NCBI RefSeq assembly: GCF_030348505.1
Contig: NZ_JAUCFJ010000001.1
Span: 1-47,635 of the forward strand
Origin: Lysinibacillus sp. G4S2
GTDB taxonomy: Bacteria > Bacillota > Bacilli > Bacillales_A > Planococcaceae
Direction of reading: 5' to 3'
DNA: 47,635 bases
Part shown: piece after piece, positions 23,645 through 33,069 of the stretch
How the letters are laid out: each line of letters begins with the position of its first letter
Position numbering within the stretch: position 1 is the first letter of the stretch
Program-made: the position numbers and the translations under genes
Notes under the pieces: model-generated
Told to the model about the DNA's origin: nothing
The model's database searches: none
The model's input: only the letters and a program-made list of their open reading frames with translations

Positions 23645-24392
23645 TTACAAAAACACTCAATTCGATGATGAATTAAAGAGCGTTCCTCACAATTTTGCTG
23701 TAAAACATGATGAAGAAGCAAAAACATCTGAACTTACTATTTACGGTGTTATCGGTGAATCATGGTGGAATGAAAAATGGACCTCAGCAATGGATGTAGA
23801 CAATGCATTAAAAGAAGCAGGTTCAAACAATCTTGTTATCCGATTAAATTCTCCAGGTGGTAGCGCATTTGATGGTATTGCAATTTATAATCGTCTAATG
23901 AACTACAAAAATGAAACAGGTGCTAAGATTACAATTCATGTTGATGGCTGGGCATGTTCAGCAGCATCAGTAATCGCTATGGCAGCGGATGAATTAATTA
24001 TGGGCCTTGGTGCCATGATTATGATTCATGAGGCTTCTAGTGGCGTTTGGGGTGCAAAAGGTGATTTCCGAAGTGAAGCTGATTTATTAGAAGAGCTTGA
24101 AGAAGGTATCATCGATATTTACATGACAAAAGCAACTGTAAAACGAGAAGAAATTCGTCAGAAGGTAGACGCTGAAACATGGTTTGGAGCGTCTAAAGCT
24201 ATCGAAGTTGGATTCGCCACTTCTTCTACCTCATCAACTGTGGAGGGCAACTCAAAAGAGGAGCTATCGAATTTAAAAGCGCAGAATGCTAACTTGCAAA
24301 ATGAAATTCAACAATTAAAAAATCAACAAAATCAGGAACCAACGCCAGAGCCAGTACAGCCGACTAACAAGCGTAAAGGGTTCCTTTTTTAA
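23622..24392 (+). CDS. ClpP-like prohead maturation protease
   Basis: A 256-residue serine protease that processes the capsid during head assembly. The nucleophile Ser lies in WACSAASVIAMAADE (about residue 113), His in MIMIHEASSG (about 136), and LNSPGGSAFDGIAIYN forms the oxyanion region. A C-terminal coiled coil (SNLKAQNANLQNEIQQLKNQ) is likely scaffolding-related. ATG 23622 is used because GGGAGGTGAGAATAATA precedes it; the frame extends into the portal gene without a start site. Confidence 0.93.
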   Translation: MKVKRLFNYKNTQFDDELKSVPHNFAVKHDEEAKTSELTIYGVIGESWWNEKWTSAMDVDNALKEAGSNNLVIRLNSPGGSAFDGIAIYNRLMNYKNETGAKITIHVDGWACSAASVIAMAADELIMGLGAMIMIHEASSGVWGAKGDFRSEADLLEELEEGIIDIYMTKATVKREEIRQKVDAETWFGASKAIEVGFATSSTSSTVEGNSKEELSNLKAQNANLQNEIQQLKNQQNQEPTPEPVQPTNKRKGFLF

Positions 24393-24417
24393 TACAAAAA
24401 TTTGGAGGTAATCATAA

Positions 24418-25557
24418 ATGGTTATTAAATTAAACAATCACACTGAAACTTACGAGGAAGCAAAATTAAATTATGCTGCTGTTGTGAAAAACGAAGAATC
24501 GACACCAGAGCAAGTAGAAGAAGCTTGGGTGAATATGCAAGATGCATTAGTGAATTCTTTAACAACTCAAATTACAAACGAAGTAGCTAACAACACGATG
24601 GATCAAGTGATTCTATCGAATCGTGGAGCAGATGTAATGACTGCAGAAGAAACAAAATTCTTCAATGTTGTTGTATCTGATGGTTTCCAAGACGAAATTG
24701 TTCTCCCGTATACGATTGAAGAACGTATTTACGAGGATTTAACAAGTGATCACCCATTATTATCTGTAATCAATTTCCGCAACTTAGGAACAATCACATT
24801 AACTGCAATCACATCGGAATACGAAGGTGCAGCTGTATGGGGTCCAATCTTCGGAGAAATCAAAGGTCAATTAAATGCTGCATTCAAGCAAGAAAAAATC
24901 GCTCAATCTAAATTAACTGCATTTGTTGTATTGCCTAAAGACCTTGAGAAATTCGGTCCTAAATGGGTTGCTGCTTATGTTCAAACTCAAATTACCGAAA
25001 CATATGCAGTAGCATTAGAAAATGCAATTATCAACGGTGCTGGTCCAACAAAAGAAGAACCAATTGGTTTAATTCGTGATTTAGTAGCAGCAGTAGATCC
25101 AACTAATGGACATGCAAAAAAAGCGGTAGCAGGAACATTAACATTAGCTGACCCAAAAACAATCATCAAAGAATTCGCTGGAATCGGTAAAGAATTATCA
25201 GAGAAAGAAAATGGTAAACCTTTAAACGTTAGTGGAAAAGTTGCACTAGTGATTAACCCTGCTGATGCTTGGGATTTAAAAGGTGACTTTACTATTCAAA
25301 ATTCACTAGGTGATTACATTACAAAACTTCCTTACAATTTCATTCTTATTGAATCAGAATTTGCTACAAAAGGTGAGTTAGTTGCATTCGTTAGTGATCG
25401 TTACGATGCGTACCGTGGTGGTGGTATTGAGGTTAAGGAATACAAAGAGACATTAGCTATGGAAGATTGCAATTTACACATTGCGAAAACATTTGCCTTT
25501 GGTAAGCCGCGTGATAACAAAGTGGCAGCGATTTACAAATTACCGGTAACTCCTTAA
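24418..25557 (+). CDS. HK97-family major capsid protein
   Basis: A 379-residue capsid protein: N-terminal delta-like helical region (AKLNYAAVVKNEESTPEQVE), then the HK97 fold with SDHPLLSVINFRNLGTITLT, LTAFVVLPKDLEKFGPKWVA, AIINGAGPTKEEPIGLI and VSDRYDAYRGGGIEVKEYKE. No separate scaffold gene is seen, so the N-terminal part and the protease coiled coil may serve. TTTGGAGGTAATCATAA precedes the ATG. Confidence 0.93.
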   Translation: MVIKLNNHTETYEEAKLNYAAVVKNEESTPEQVEEAWVNMQDALVNSLTTQITNEVANNTMDQVILSNRGADVMTAEETKFFNVVVSDGFQDEIVLPYTIEERIYEDLTSDHPLLSVINFRNLGTITLTAITSEYEGAAVWGPIFGEIKGQLNAAFKQEKIAQSKLTAFVVLPKDLEKFGPKWVAAYVQTQITETYAVALENAIINGAGPTKEEPIGLIRDLVAAVDPTNGHAKKAVAGTLTLADPKTIIKEFAGIGKELSEKENGKPLNVSGKVALVINPADAWDLKGDFTIQNSLGDYITKLPYNFILIESEFATKGELVAFVSDRYDAYRGGGIEVKEYKETLAMEDCNLHIAKTFAFGKPRDNKVAAIYKLPVTP

Positions 25558-25591
25558 TTTTAAGGGGTTTCCGTTTTGAGGAGGGATAACA

Positions 25592-25771
25592 GTGTATAAA
25601 GTAGTCCTAGATTTCAAGGATAAAGACGGTCGGTTTTATCGTGAGGGTGACATTTTCCCAGCACCTGACGCTAGCAAACAAACAGCTGCACGAATTAAAG
25701 TATTGTCGTCCACAAATAACTTATACGGCCAGGTTTTTATTAAGAAAAATGAAACACCAAAAGAAAAGTAG
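25592..25771 (+). CDS. Small head-operon protein
   Basis: A 59-residue protein with GTG start and a GAGGAGGG site (MYKVVLDFKDKDGRFYREGD, then PDASKQTAARIKVLSSTNN). Short proteins of this shape sit between capsid and connector genes in many HK97-like phages. Role unknown, perhaps a head accessory. Confidence 0.75.
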   Translation: MYKVVLDFKDKDGRFYREGDIFPAPDASKQTAARIKVLSSTNNLYGQVFIKKNETPKEK

Positions 25772-25780
25772 GTGAGTTAA

Positions 25781-26074
25781 ATGAATGAAATCACACCAGA
25801 ACTTTTATCTGAATTTAAAGACCGTATGAAGCTTGGTGATGATGAAGACGACAATTTGAAGCGTATTTTAAAAGCGTCACACGATGATTTACAGCGCATT
25901 TGCGGTGATTATGATATAAATACTCACGAAGTCTTTAAAGAGCTTGTATTCGAGCGTTCTCGCTATGTTTATAACGATGCGCTTGAATACTTCCACAACA
26001 ACTTTCTAACTCAAATTAACAACCTTAGTATTGCGAAAGCACTTGAAAGTAGTGAAGTCGATGAAAAAGTTTAA
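25781..26074 (+). CDS. Head-tail connector (gp6-like adaptor)
   Basis: A 97-residue helical protein (LSEFKDRMKLGDDEDDNLKR, ILKASHDDLQRICGDYDIN, ELVFERSRYVYNDALEYFHN). The pattern L..FK.RM.......D..L...L..A...I....G matches HK97 gp6/SPP1 gp15-like adaptors that bind beneath the portal. It overlaps the next gene slightly. Confidence 0.85.
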   Translation: MNEITPELLSEFKDRMKLGDDEDDNLKRILKASHDDLQRICGDYDINTHEVFKELVFERSRYVYNDALEYFHNNFLTQINNLSIAKALESSEVDEKV

Positions 26075-26426
26075 GTACAACGAAAATAATCATTCTGGCT
26101 TGTATCGACATCGTATTTTAATTCGTAAACGCACTATTACTACAGATGAATTGCTACAAGAAATCGAAACGTTTGAGTACTACGGACGCTATTGGGCCAT
26201 GATTAAAACGCTAAAAGGTAGTGAAATAATGGGAGCCGGAAGAGAGCAAACAAAAGTCGAGAAACGATATGTAGTGAAGTATGCGAAATCATTAGATGAA
26301 TTTATCGATAGTGAACATACAACTTTTGAAGTGGTGCAAAAAGGCATTGTTTATGATGTGAAAAGCGCTGTCAACGATGATGATATGAACATTACTGTCA
26401 CTATCGTTGTGGAGGGGCAGTCTTAA
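26061..26426 (+). CDS. Head closure (head-tail joining) protein
   Basis: A 121-residue beta-rich protein (SGLYRHRILIRKRTITTDEL, YYGRYWAMIKTLKGSEIM, AVNDDDMNITVTIVVEGQS) matching the SPP1 gp16/HK97 gp7-like head-tail joining family. It should plug the connector after packaging. ATG 26061 lies inside the 3' end of the adaptor gene. Confidence 0.8.
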   Translation: MKKFKYNENNHSGLYRHRILIRKRTITTDELLQEIETFEYYGRYWAMIKTLKGSEIMGAGREQTKVEKRYVVKYAKSLDEFIDSEHTTFEVVQKGIVYDVKSAVNDDDMNITVTIVVEGQS

Positions 26427-26427
26427 T

Positions 26428-26787
26428 ATGGCAACAAATATCAATGATCTTGCTGCTGAAATAAATCGAGCTCTAGCAAACTATGCTCATGGTGTTGGTG
26501 AAGATATAGAAAAGGTTGCTGAAAAAGTTGCTAAAGAAGGCGCACAGCAACTTAAAGCTCGTTCTCCTGTTGGTGCAACACATCGTTATGCTAAAGGTTG
26601 GCGAGCTAAAAAAGTGGGTAATCAATGGGTCGTCCACAATATTCATTATCAACTCACACATCTGCTTGAAAAAGGGCATGCAAAAGTAGGTGGTGGTCGA
26701 ATTCCAGCTGTTGTCCACATAGCACCTGTAGAGCAAGAAATGATCAATGAATTTGTCCAAGGTGTAGAGGAGGCGATTAGAGGGTGA
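26428..26787 (+). CDS. HK97 gp10-like tail completion protein
   Basis: A 119-residue protein (DIEKVAEKVAKEGAQQLKAR, SPVGATHRYAKGWRAKKVGN, LTHLLEKGHAKVGGGRIPAV) with the diagnostic LLEKGHA...GG...A.PHI pattern of HK97 gp10/Phi-type minor proteins that cap the head-proximal tail end. GTGGAGGGGCAG is its ribosome site; the annotated start follows it directly. Confidence 0.88.
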   Translation: MATNINDLAAEINRALANYAHGVGEDIEKVAEKVAKEGAQQLKARSPVGATHRYAKGWRAKKVGNQWVVHNIHYQLTHLLEKGHAKVGGGRIPAVVHIAPVEQEMINEFVQGVEEAIRG

Positions 26788-27101
26788 CATTATCTGAACT
26801 TGCTCAAAAATTAAAGGCACTTGGTTATCCAGTTGCGTATTCACATTTCAAGAGCGTACAAGTGCCTCCCTTCATCTGCTACCTCATTGCGGATGGCGAT
26901 ACATTCAGTGCTGATAATACAGTTTTATCAAAAATCACTTATGTAGATATTGAACTATATGTAGCCAATAAAGATTTGGCTGCAGAGAAAAAAATCGAAG
27001 ATATGTTAAAAGAAAACGAACTCCCTTGGGGCTATGATGAGATTTTCATCAAAGACGAGGGAGTTTTTAAATGCACATTTTCAATAACTTTAATTAATTA
27101 G
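26784..27101 (+). CDS. Tail terminator protein
   Basis: A 105-residue protein (LSELAQKLKALGYPVAYSHF, VPPFICYLIADGDTFSADNT, TYVDIELYVANKDLAAEKKI) matching gpU/gp11-like tail terminators that stop tail tube growth. GTG start overlapping the previous stop (GTGA). Confidence 0.8.
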   Translation: MTLSELAQKLKALGYPVAYSHFKSVQVPPFICYLIADGDTFSADNTVLSKITYVDIELYVANKDLAAEKKIEDMLKENELPWGYDEIFIKDEGVFKCTFSITLIN

Positions 27102-27113
27102 GAGGTCATTTAG

Positions 27114-27689
27114 ATGGCAGAAAATAAAGTACGTTATGGTTTAAAGAATGTTCATTACGCAGTAGCTGCAGAAGGAGCAGATGGAAAATTAACATATGGA
27201 ACACCAGAACGTTATCCTGGTGCCGTTTCTTTAAGTCTGGAACCACGAGGCGAAACATCAGAGTTTTATGCGGATGATCGTGTTTATTATGCAACAACAG
27301 TAAATAACGGATATGAAGGCACATATGAAGCTGCAGAATTACCTCTGAAGTTCCGTACAGATGTAATTGGAGATCAATTAGATGAAACTACAGGGGTTCT
27401 TACTGAAACAGCAAATTCAAAGCCTAAAACAATTGCATTAATGTTTGAATTTGATGGTGATGTAAAGGCAACACGTCATGTATTGTATAACGTTACTGTA
27501 AGCCGTCCTGGTACGTCAGGAGAAACGAAAACAGAAACAACAGAGCCAACTACACAAGAGTTAACATTCATCGCTGCACCAACTATAGATGGTGTTGTTA
27601 AACGAGCTACAACAGGTACAACGACACCTGAAATTTACGATGCATGGTATACAAAAGTATTTGAACCTACAGCAGTACCAACACCTTAA
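27114..27689 (+). CDS. Major tail protein (phi13 family)
   Basis: A 191-residue tail tube subunit (NKVRYGLKNVHYAVAAEGAD, GAVSLSLEPRGETSEFYADD, YEGTYEAAELPLKFRTDVIG). The sequence pattern is that of phi13-type major tail proteins. There is no obvious C-terminal Ig-like domain. TTAGGAGGTCATTTAG precedes the ATG. Its product should be one of the most abundant virion proteins. Confidence 0.92.
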   Translation: MAENKVRYGLKNVHYAVAAEGADGKLTYGTPERYPGAVSLSLEPRGETSEFYADDRVYYATTVNNGYEGTYEAAELPLKFRTDVIGDQLDETTGVLTETANSKPKTIALMFEFDGDVKATRHVLYNVTVSRPGTSGETKTETTEPTTQELTFIAAPTIDGVVKRATTGTTTPEIYDAWYTKVFEPTAVPTP

Positions 27690-27710
27690 TGAATTGTGGA
27701 GGGCAAATAG

Positions 27711-28067
27711 ATGGAAATTACATTAACAATCGATGATAAACCAGTTAAATTCAAATCAAGTGGCGCTGTAACAAAGCGCTATAAAATGCAGTTTCAGCGG
27801 GACTTCTTTGCGGATATATCAAGTTTTGGACTTGCGATGCAGAAGGAAGATATTAAGTCAGCGGATAGTGAAAAAGCAATGCAAATCATGAGTAAAATTG
27901 ATTTTGATTTATTCCTAGATATTGCATGGGTATTTGCAAAAACAGCAGACAACGCAATTCCAGACCCATTAACTTGGTTAGATGGATTTGAAACATTTCC
28001 GATTATGGAGATTTTGCCAGATTTACAGGATTTAATCGCACGTACAATTGGCTCTAAAAAAAAGTAG
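27711..28067 (+). CDS. Tail assembly chaperone gpG-like, with frameshift site at its end
   Basis: A 118-residue protein between the major tail and tape measure genes, the position of gpG (MEITLTIDDKPVKFKSSGAV, FQRDFFADISSFGLAMQKED). Its last codons hold the slippery heptamer A AAA AAG (28058-28064) immediately before the TAG stop. A -1 shift there enters the frame that runs to 28279, giving a gpGT-type fusion of about 189 residues. Chaperones of this type coat the tape measure protein. Confidence 0.88.
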   Translation: MEITLTIDDKPVKFKSSGAVTKRYKMQFQRDFFADISSFGLAMQKEDIKSADSEKAMQIMSKIDFDLFLDIAWVFAKTADNAIPDPLTWLDGFETFPIMEILPDLQDLIARTIGSKKK

Positions 28068-28279
28068 ATAGTGAGGGTACGTCTTCAGGGGAAACAATAT
28101 CCACGGAGACATACCTTTATTTATGCAAAGAATGCGGACTAGAACACGATGATTTAGAAACAATGACAATTGGCATGACACTTGATTATATCGAAGATTA
28201 TTTAGAAAAGAAAAATCCGAATAAAAAAGAAAAGAAAACTACTCGCAAAGCATCGCAAGCAGATTTCGACTCATTCTAG
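28064..28279 (+). CDS. gpT-like extension reached by -1 ribosomal frameshift
   Basis: An open stretch of 71 codons in the -1 frame relative to gpG: TSSGETISTETYLYLCKECG, LEHDDLETMTIGMTLDYIED, YLEKKNPNKKEKKTTRKASQ. It has no start codon or ribosome site of its own and begins right at the A AAA AAG slip site, so it is expressed only as the C-terminal part of a gpGT fusion. The LYLCKECGL...TIG...D segment resembles T-domain partners in Bacillus and Listeria phages. Confidence 0.8.
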   Translation, partial: VDSEGTSSGETISTETYLYLCKECGLEHDDLETMTIGMTLDYIEDYLEKKNPNKKEKKTTRKASQADFDSF

Positions 28280-28311
28280 CACTTGCCTTTTGGCAGGTGT
28301 TTTTATTTGTG
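28280..28311 (+). terminator. Rho-independent terminator within the tail operon
   Basis: CACTTGCC and GGCAGGTG form an 8-bp stem (one G-U pair) around TTTT, followed by TTTTTATTT. It separates the gpGT gene from the tape measure gene. It may lower expression of the tape measure relative to the tail tube, or need antitermination. Confidence 0.75.
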
Positions 28312-28331
28312 CAAAAAGGTAGGTGAAACGA

Positions 28332-31300
28332 ATGTCAAATAGTCGAATAAAAGGAATCACGATTGAATTAAATGGTGATACAACTGGATTAACTGATGCG
28401 CTGAAAGATGTTAATAAAGAAAGTAGTAAAGTTACTAGTGAGTTAAGGGAAGTTGAACGAGCTTTAAAATTAGATCCAGGTAACGCAGAATTAATTGCCC
28501 AAAAACAGCAGCTTTTAGCAGAGCAAATCCAAAATACAAGTCAAAAATTAGACACATTAAAGCAGGCACAAGCACAGGTAGAACAACAATTCGCCAATGG
28601 TGATATTGGTGCAGATCAATATCGAGCATTCCAACGTGAATTAGCAACGACAGAAGCATCTCTTAGATCATTACAAGGTCAAATGGATGCTACATCTCAA
28701 AACTATAATAGTTTAAGAAATGCTAATAGAGATTTACAAACGTTCTTTGAAGCAACTAATACTACTGTGGCTGATTTCGCTGATGTGTTAGGCAATCGTT
28801 TAACTTCTGCTATTAACCAAGGTACAGCTTCCACAGATCAAATTAATAGAGCACTACAAATAATGGGTAGACATGCATTAGGTGCTGGTGCTGATATCGA
28901 TATGATGCAAACTGCATTACAAAATATCCATACAACTGGGTTACAAGGAGTTAGAAATGAATTTGCTCAAATTGCAAATGCCGCTGATGATGCAGGAGAT
29001 TCGGTAAATGGCTTTGGTGAGAAGCTACAAGGGGTTGCAGCTGGATTAGTAGCAGGTGGAGGTATTGCTGTTGTAATCCAAGAAGCATTAGATGTATCGA
29101 GTTTAAATACCAATATTGAAATATCAATGGGTATTAAAGGCGGAGATGCTGAAGCAGTAAGAGATAGTATTAATGGTGTGACAGCAGCAATTGGTGACGA
29201 AGAAGCAGCTTATGAAGGTGTTAGAAGACAAATGACTCTTAATAAAAATGCTTCTATGGAATCTAACCAAAAGATCATTGAAGGTGCGGCAATGGTTAGT
29301 CGTGCATACAAAGAAGTTGACTTTAAAGAGTTGATTCAAGAATCACATGAAATCGGTAAAGAGTTAAAAATATCTCAAAGTGATGCGTTAGCATTAACTA
29401 ATCAATTACTAAAGATTGGTTTCCCTCCAGAGCAATTAGACATCATTTCTGAATACGGCGGGCAACTACAACGTGCTGGATATACAGCTGAAGAAGTTCA
29501 AGCTATTATGGCAGCTGGTGTTGAAACGGGAACTTGGAATATCGACAATTTACTTGATGGATTGAAAGAAGGTCGTATTAAAGCGGCTGAATTTGCCGAG
29601 GGTTGGGATAAATCCATGACTTCCCTTATTGATGATATCGGTTTATCGAGAGATCAATTAGACGCATGGGGTAAAGCTGTTGCTAACGGTGGTAAAGAAG
29701 GTTCAAAAGCCATGATTGAAATGGCTCAATATCTCGACACAATCGAAGATAAATCTAAGCGGAATGCTTTAGGTGTAAAATTCTTCGGTACAATGTGGGA
29801 GGACCAGGGCGATAACATTGTAGCTACTCTCACAAATATGGATAACCATTTAAAATCTACCGATGAGATGCAGAAGACTCTTAATGCTGATACCGAAAAG
29901 CTGAAAGCTGATCCAGCATATAGAATGGCAGAAGCAATGAACTCTATTAAACAATCACTTGCTCCTGTATTAGCGGATATGGCTGAAATGATTGCACAAA
30001 TTGCCGACTGGATAGCAGAAAATCCTAAACTTACAGCAACGATTGTTGCAGTTGTAGGAGTTTTAGGAACATTAGTTGCTGCATTTGCTGCATTAATGCC
30101 TGCAATTGGTTCATTTGTCGGATTAGTCGGTGGAGGTTCAGCCGCCTTGGGTATATTAGGTTCTACTTTAGCAGTAATAACAGGTCCTATTGGTATAACT
30201 GTCGCCGCATTAGCGGGATTAGGGGTCGGAATATATGCAGTAACTCAAGAATTGAGTGAATCGTCTATTGAGGTAGAAGATTGGACTACGAAAGTTTCAG
30301 AAGGTACAGCAAAAGCTGTAGGAAGCTTTATGGAATTAAATACAGGTGCTACAAATGCTTTAACACAATTAAAATGGTCTGGCGGTACTTTAACTACTGA
30401 AATAGCAAATGATTTAATCGAAAAGAACAACCAAATGACTACACAAGTCTTAGAAGCTATGAAATCACGTCATGAACAACAGTTGACAGAACAAACTTCA
30501 TACTTTGACCAATCATCTGCATTATCAGCACAACGTGAGCAAGAAATCCTTGAACAAACTAAACAAAAGCATGTTGAGCAAGAACAAGCAGTTTCTGAGG
30601 GGCAAGCACGTATCAATGAAATATATAAAACTGCATCTAGTGAAAAGAGAGCAGTAACTAAAGAGGAATTCGCAGAAATTGATAAAATTAATGCTGATTT
30701 AAAGAATAATGCTATTCAGTATCTATCAGAATCAGAGAGAGATCAAAAAGTTATTTACGAAACTCTTAAACATAATGCAAGTGAAATATCTGCTCAACAA
30801 GCGGCTGATGTTGTTAAGAATTCTAATGAACAGAAAACTAAAACAATTGAGGATGCAGAACAAACTTATAAACAACGTGTTGCAGCAATTACTAAAATGC
30901 GTGATGAAGATAAAACAATTACCAAAGAAGAAGCAGATGCAATGATCGCAGAAGCTGAACGTGGTAAAAATGATACTATCAAGAACGCTGAATTAATGCA
31001 TCAAAACGTTGTGTCAGAAGCTAAAGCCCAAGCTGGCGAACATGTTGAACAGGTTAACTGGGAAACTGGTGAAGTCTTATCTAAATGGGGAGTATTTAAA
31101 AATGACGTATCAAAAAAGTGGGATGAAATAAAAAATAGTGCATCAAAAACGTGGAATGAAATTAAAACTAATACGATTACCATATGGGACGAAATAAAGG
31201 CTTGGCCAGGTAAGAAGATTGAAGAAATGAAATCGGCTGTTGAGAAGAAGATGGGCGAAGTCAAAACCACGATTGAAAAAAAGTGGAAAGAAGCAGAGGC

Positions 31301-33056
31301 ATTTTTTAAAAAAATAGATCTTATTCAGATTGGTAAAGACATCGTTAATGGACTAATTAAAGGTATCGGAGATATGTTTAATGGTGTTAAAAGAAAAGTT
31401 GAAGAATTAGCAGGTCTTATTCCTGACTGGGCTAAGGATATTTTAGGAATACATTCTCCGTCTCGTGTTATGGCTGAAGTTGGTATGTGGACAGGCGAAG
31501 GTCTAGCGCAAGGTATTGAATCTACCTATGGACGCAACGAAAGTGCTATGAAGGAACTTAGCCAACTTTTAATTGATGCTACGAAAGATAATCAAGCAGC
31601 TGTAACGGATATTGCAAATAAAGCCGAAAAAGAACGTACAGCGATTCAAAACGAATCCGCAGCTAAAAAGAAAGAAATTGAAAAGAAATTAGCAAGTGAC
31701 ATTCAAGCGATTCAATCTAAAGCTTCAGCTAAAAAGAAAAAATTAACCAAAGAAGAAAACAATCGTATTGCGAAATTAAAAGAAGAAGCTAACGACAAAC
31801 TTCTAAAACTAGATCAAGAGAATCAAAAGAAATTCGAAAAAATCAACACAAAAGCTTGGTCTGATATGGTCAAGAAAGAAGAAAGTGCATCTAGCGAACG
31901 TTTGAAGGTTATTAAGCAATATATTGCTGATAAAGATTCAACGAATGAGCTCTCATTAGCAACAGAGAAACACATCTTAGAAGAATCGATGAAGTTGTTT
32001 AAGGATGGTACGGCTGAGAAAATCGAAATTCAAAAGATGTATCAAAAAGTTACTGGAGAAATCAATAAAGAATCTGAGTCAATTAATAAAACCTATGTCG
32101 ACAATGTGAAAAAGCTTAACGCTGATTACATTGCCCAAGAGCAAAAGCTCACAAAAGAATATGAAGATACACTTCAGAAGCGCAGAGATGCGCTTTATTC
32201 ATTTTCCGGATTATTCGATGAGGTTGTTCGAAAAGATGTAAGCGGAAGTGCATTAATAGCGGCTTTGCAGTCTCAAGTAACGGCTTTCGAGGATTGGCAA
32301 AAGAATATAACAGAATTGGCTAACAAAGGTATAGAAGATGGGCTTCTTGCTGAATTACGTAATATGGGTCCAAAAGCCGGAGCAGAAATTGCAGCATTAA
32401 ATTCTTTAACAGATGAACAGTTACAACAATATGTATCACTGTGGAAGGAAAAGAATGAGTTAGCTCGTACTCAAGCTGAAGCAGAGCTTACAGGACTTAA
32501 ACAAAATACCGAAAAGCAGATAAATGAATTAAAAACAAAGACAGCTGAGCAACTACGTATCTATCAAAATGAGTGGCGCAATAGTATGATTTCACTTAAG
32601 GGTGAAGTAAAAAATGAAATGGACGAAATGCCAAGCATCGGTGAGTTTGCTGTAAATGGATTAATTTACGGTATGATGTCCAAACAAGGAGATTTATTGA
32701 GTGCTGTACAATCACTAGCATCTATTGTTTCAGATGCATTTACGTCTGCTTTAGACATCCACAGTCCATCTAGGGTGATGCGAGGATATGGTATTAACAT
32801 TGGTGAAGGACTTGTGCTAGGTATCAATGATATGGTTGGGAAAGTCGCCGGGGCAACTAGACGATTATCTAATGCTGTAACCGAGAAAGCGAATAACTCA
32901 ATGCCAGGTAATACAACGTCATCCACAACAAATCGTACTGAAAACAATACAGAAAACAATTTCAACTTAACTGTGAATAGCCCTAAACCAATCGATCCTT
33001 ACGAAACAGCAAGGTTAAGTAGGAATGGGTGGAAAGAAATGGGGTTGCAATTATAA
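28332..33056 (+). CDS. Tape measure protein
   Basis: A 1574-residue tape measure that sets tail length and helps eject DNA; about 1,574 residues at roughly 1.5 angstrom each suggests a tail of some 230 nm. N-terminus RIKGITIELNGDTTGLTDAL with coiled coil is typical. A hydrophobic block lies around 565-640 (LTATIVAVVGVLGTLVAAFA, GPIGITVAALAGLGVGIY). Long Lys/Glu/Gln coiled coils follow. Two copies of HSPSRVM...G.....GL..GI occur (near 1035-1065 and at the C-terminus near 1475-1505), suggesting an internal duplication or fusion. ATG 28332 follows AAGGTAGGTGAAACGA. Confidence 0.95.
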   Translation: MSNSRIKGITIELNGDTTGLTDALKDVNKESSKVTSELREVERALKLDPGNAELIAQKQQLLAEQIQNTSQKLDTLKQAQAQVEQQFANGDIGADQYRAFQRELATTEASLRSLQGQMDATSQNYNSLRNANRDLQTFFEATNTTVADFADVLGNRLTSAINQGTASTDQINRALQIMGRHALGAGADIDMMQTALQNIHTTGLQGVRNEFAQIANAADDAGDSVNGFGEKLQGVAAGLVAGGGIAVVIQEALDVSSLNTNIEISMGIKGGDAEAVRDSINGVTAAIGDEEAAYEGVRRQMTLNKNASMESNQKIIEGAAMVSRAYKEVDFKELIQESHEIGKELKISQSDALALTNQLLKIGFPPEQLDIISEYGGQLQRAGYTAEEVQAIMAAGVETGTWNIDNLLDGLKEGRIKAAEFAEGWDKSMTSLIDDIGLSRDQLDAWGKAVANGGKEGSKAMIEMAQYLDTIEDKSKRNALGVKFFGTMWEDQGDNIVATLTNMDNHLKSTDEMQKTLNADTEKLKADPAYRMAEAMNSIKQSLAPVLADMAEMIAQIADWIAENPKLTATIVAVVGVLGTLVAAFAALMPAIGSFVGLVGGGSAALGILGSTLAVITGPIGITVAALAGLGVGIYAVTQELSESSIEVEDWTTKVSEGTAKAVGSFMELNTGATNALTQLKWSGGTLTTEIANDLIEKNNQMTTQVLEAMKSRHEQQLTEQTSYFDQSSALSAQREQEILEQTKQKHVEQEQAVSEGQARINEIYKTASSEKRAVTKEEFAEIDKINADLKNNAIQYLSESERDQKVIYETLKHNASEISAQQAADVVKNSNEQKTKTIEDAEQTYKQRVAAITKMRDEDKTITKEEADAMIAEAERGKNDTIKNAELMHQNVVSEAKAQAGEHVEQVNWETGEVLSKWGVFKNDVSKKWDEIKNSASKTWNEIKTNTITIWDEIKAWPGKKIEEMKSAVEKKMGEVKTTIEKKWKEAEAFFKKIDLIQIGKDIVNGLIKGIGDMFNGVKRKVEELAGLIPDWAKDILGIHSPSRVMAEVGMWTGEGLAQGIESTYGRNESAMKELSQLLIDATKDNQAAVTDIANKAEKERTAIQNESAAKKKEIEKKLASDIQAIQSKASAKKKKLTKEENNRIAKLKEEANDKLLKLDQENQKKFEKINTKAWSDMVKKEESASSERLKVIKQYIADKDSTNELSLATEKHILEESMKLFKDGTAEKIEIQKMYQKVTGEINKESESINKTYVDNVKKLNADYIAQEQKLTKEYEDTLQKRRDALYSFSGLFDEVVRKDVSGSALIAALQSQVTAFEDWQKNITELANKGIEDGLLAELRNMGPKAGAEIAALNSLTDEQLQQYVSLWKEKNELARTQAEAELTGLKQNTEKQINELKTKTAEQLRIYQNEWRNSMISLKGEVKNEMDEMPSIGEFAVNGLIYGMMSKQGDLLSAVQSLASIVSDAFTSALDIHSPSRVMRGYGINIGEGLVLGINDMVGKVAGATRRLSNAVTEKANNSMPGNTTSSTTNRTENNTENNFNLTVNSPKPIDPYETARLSRNGWKEMGLQL

Positions 33057-33069
33057 AGGGGGCTAGAAC

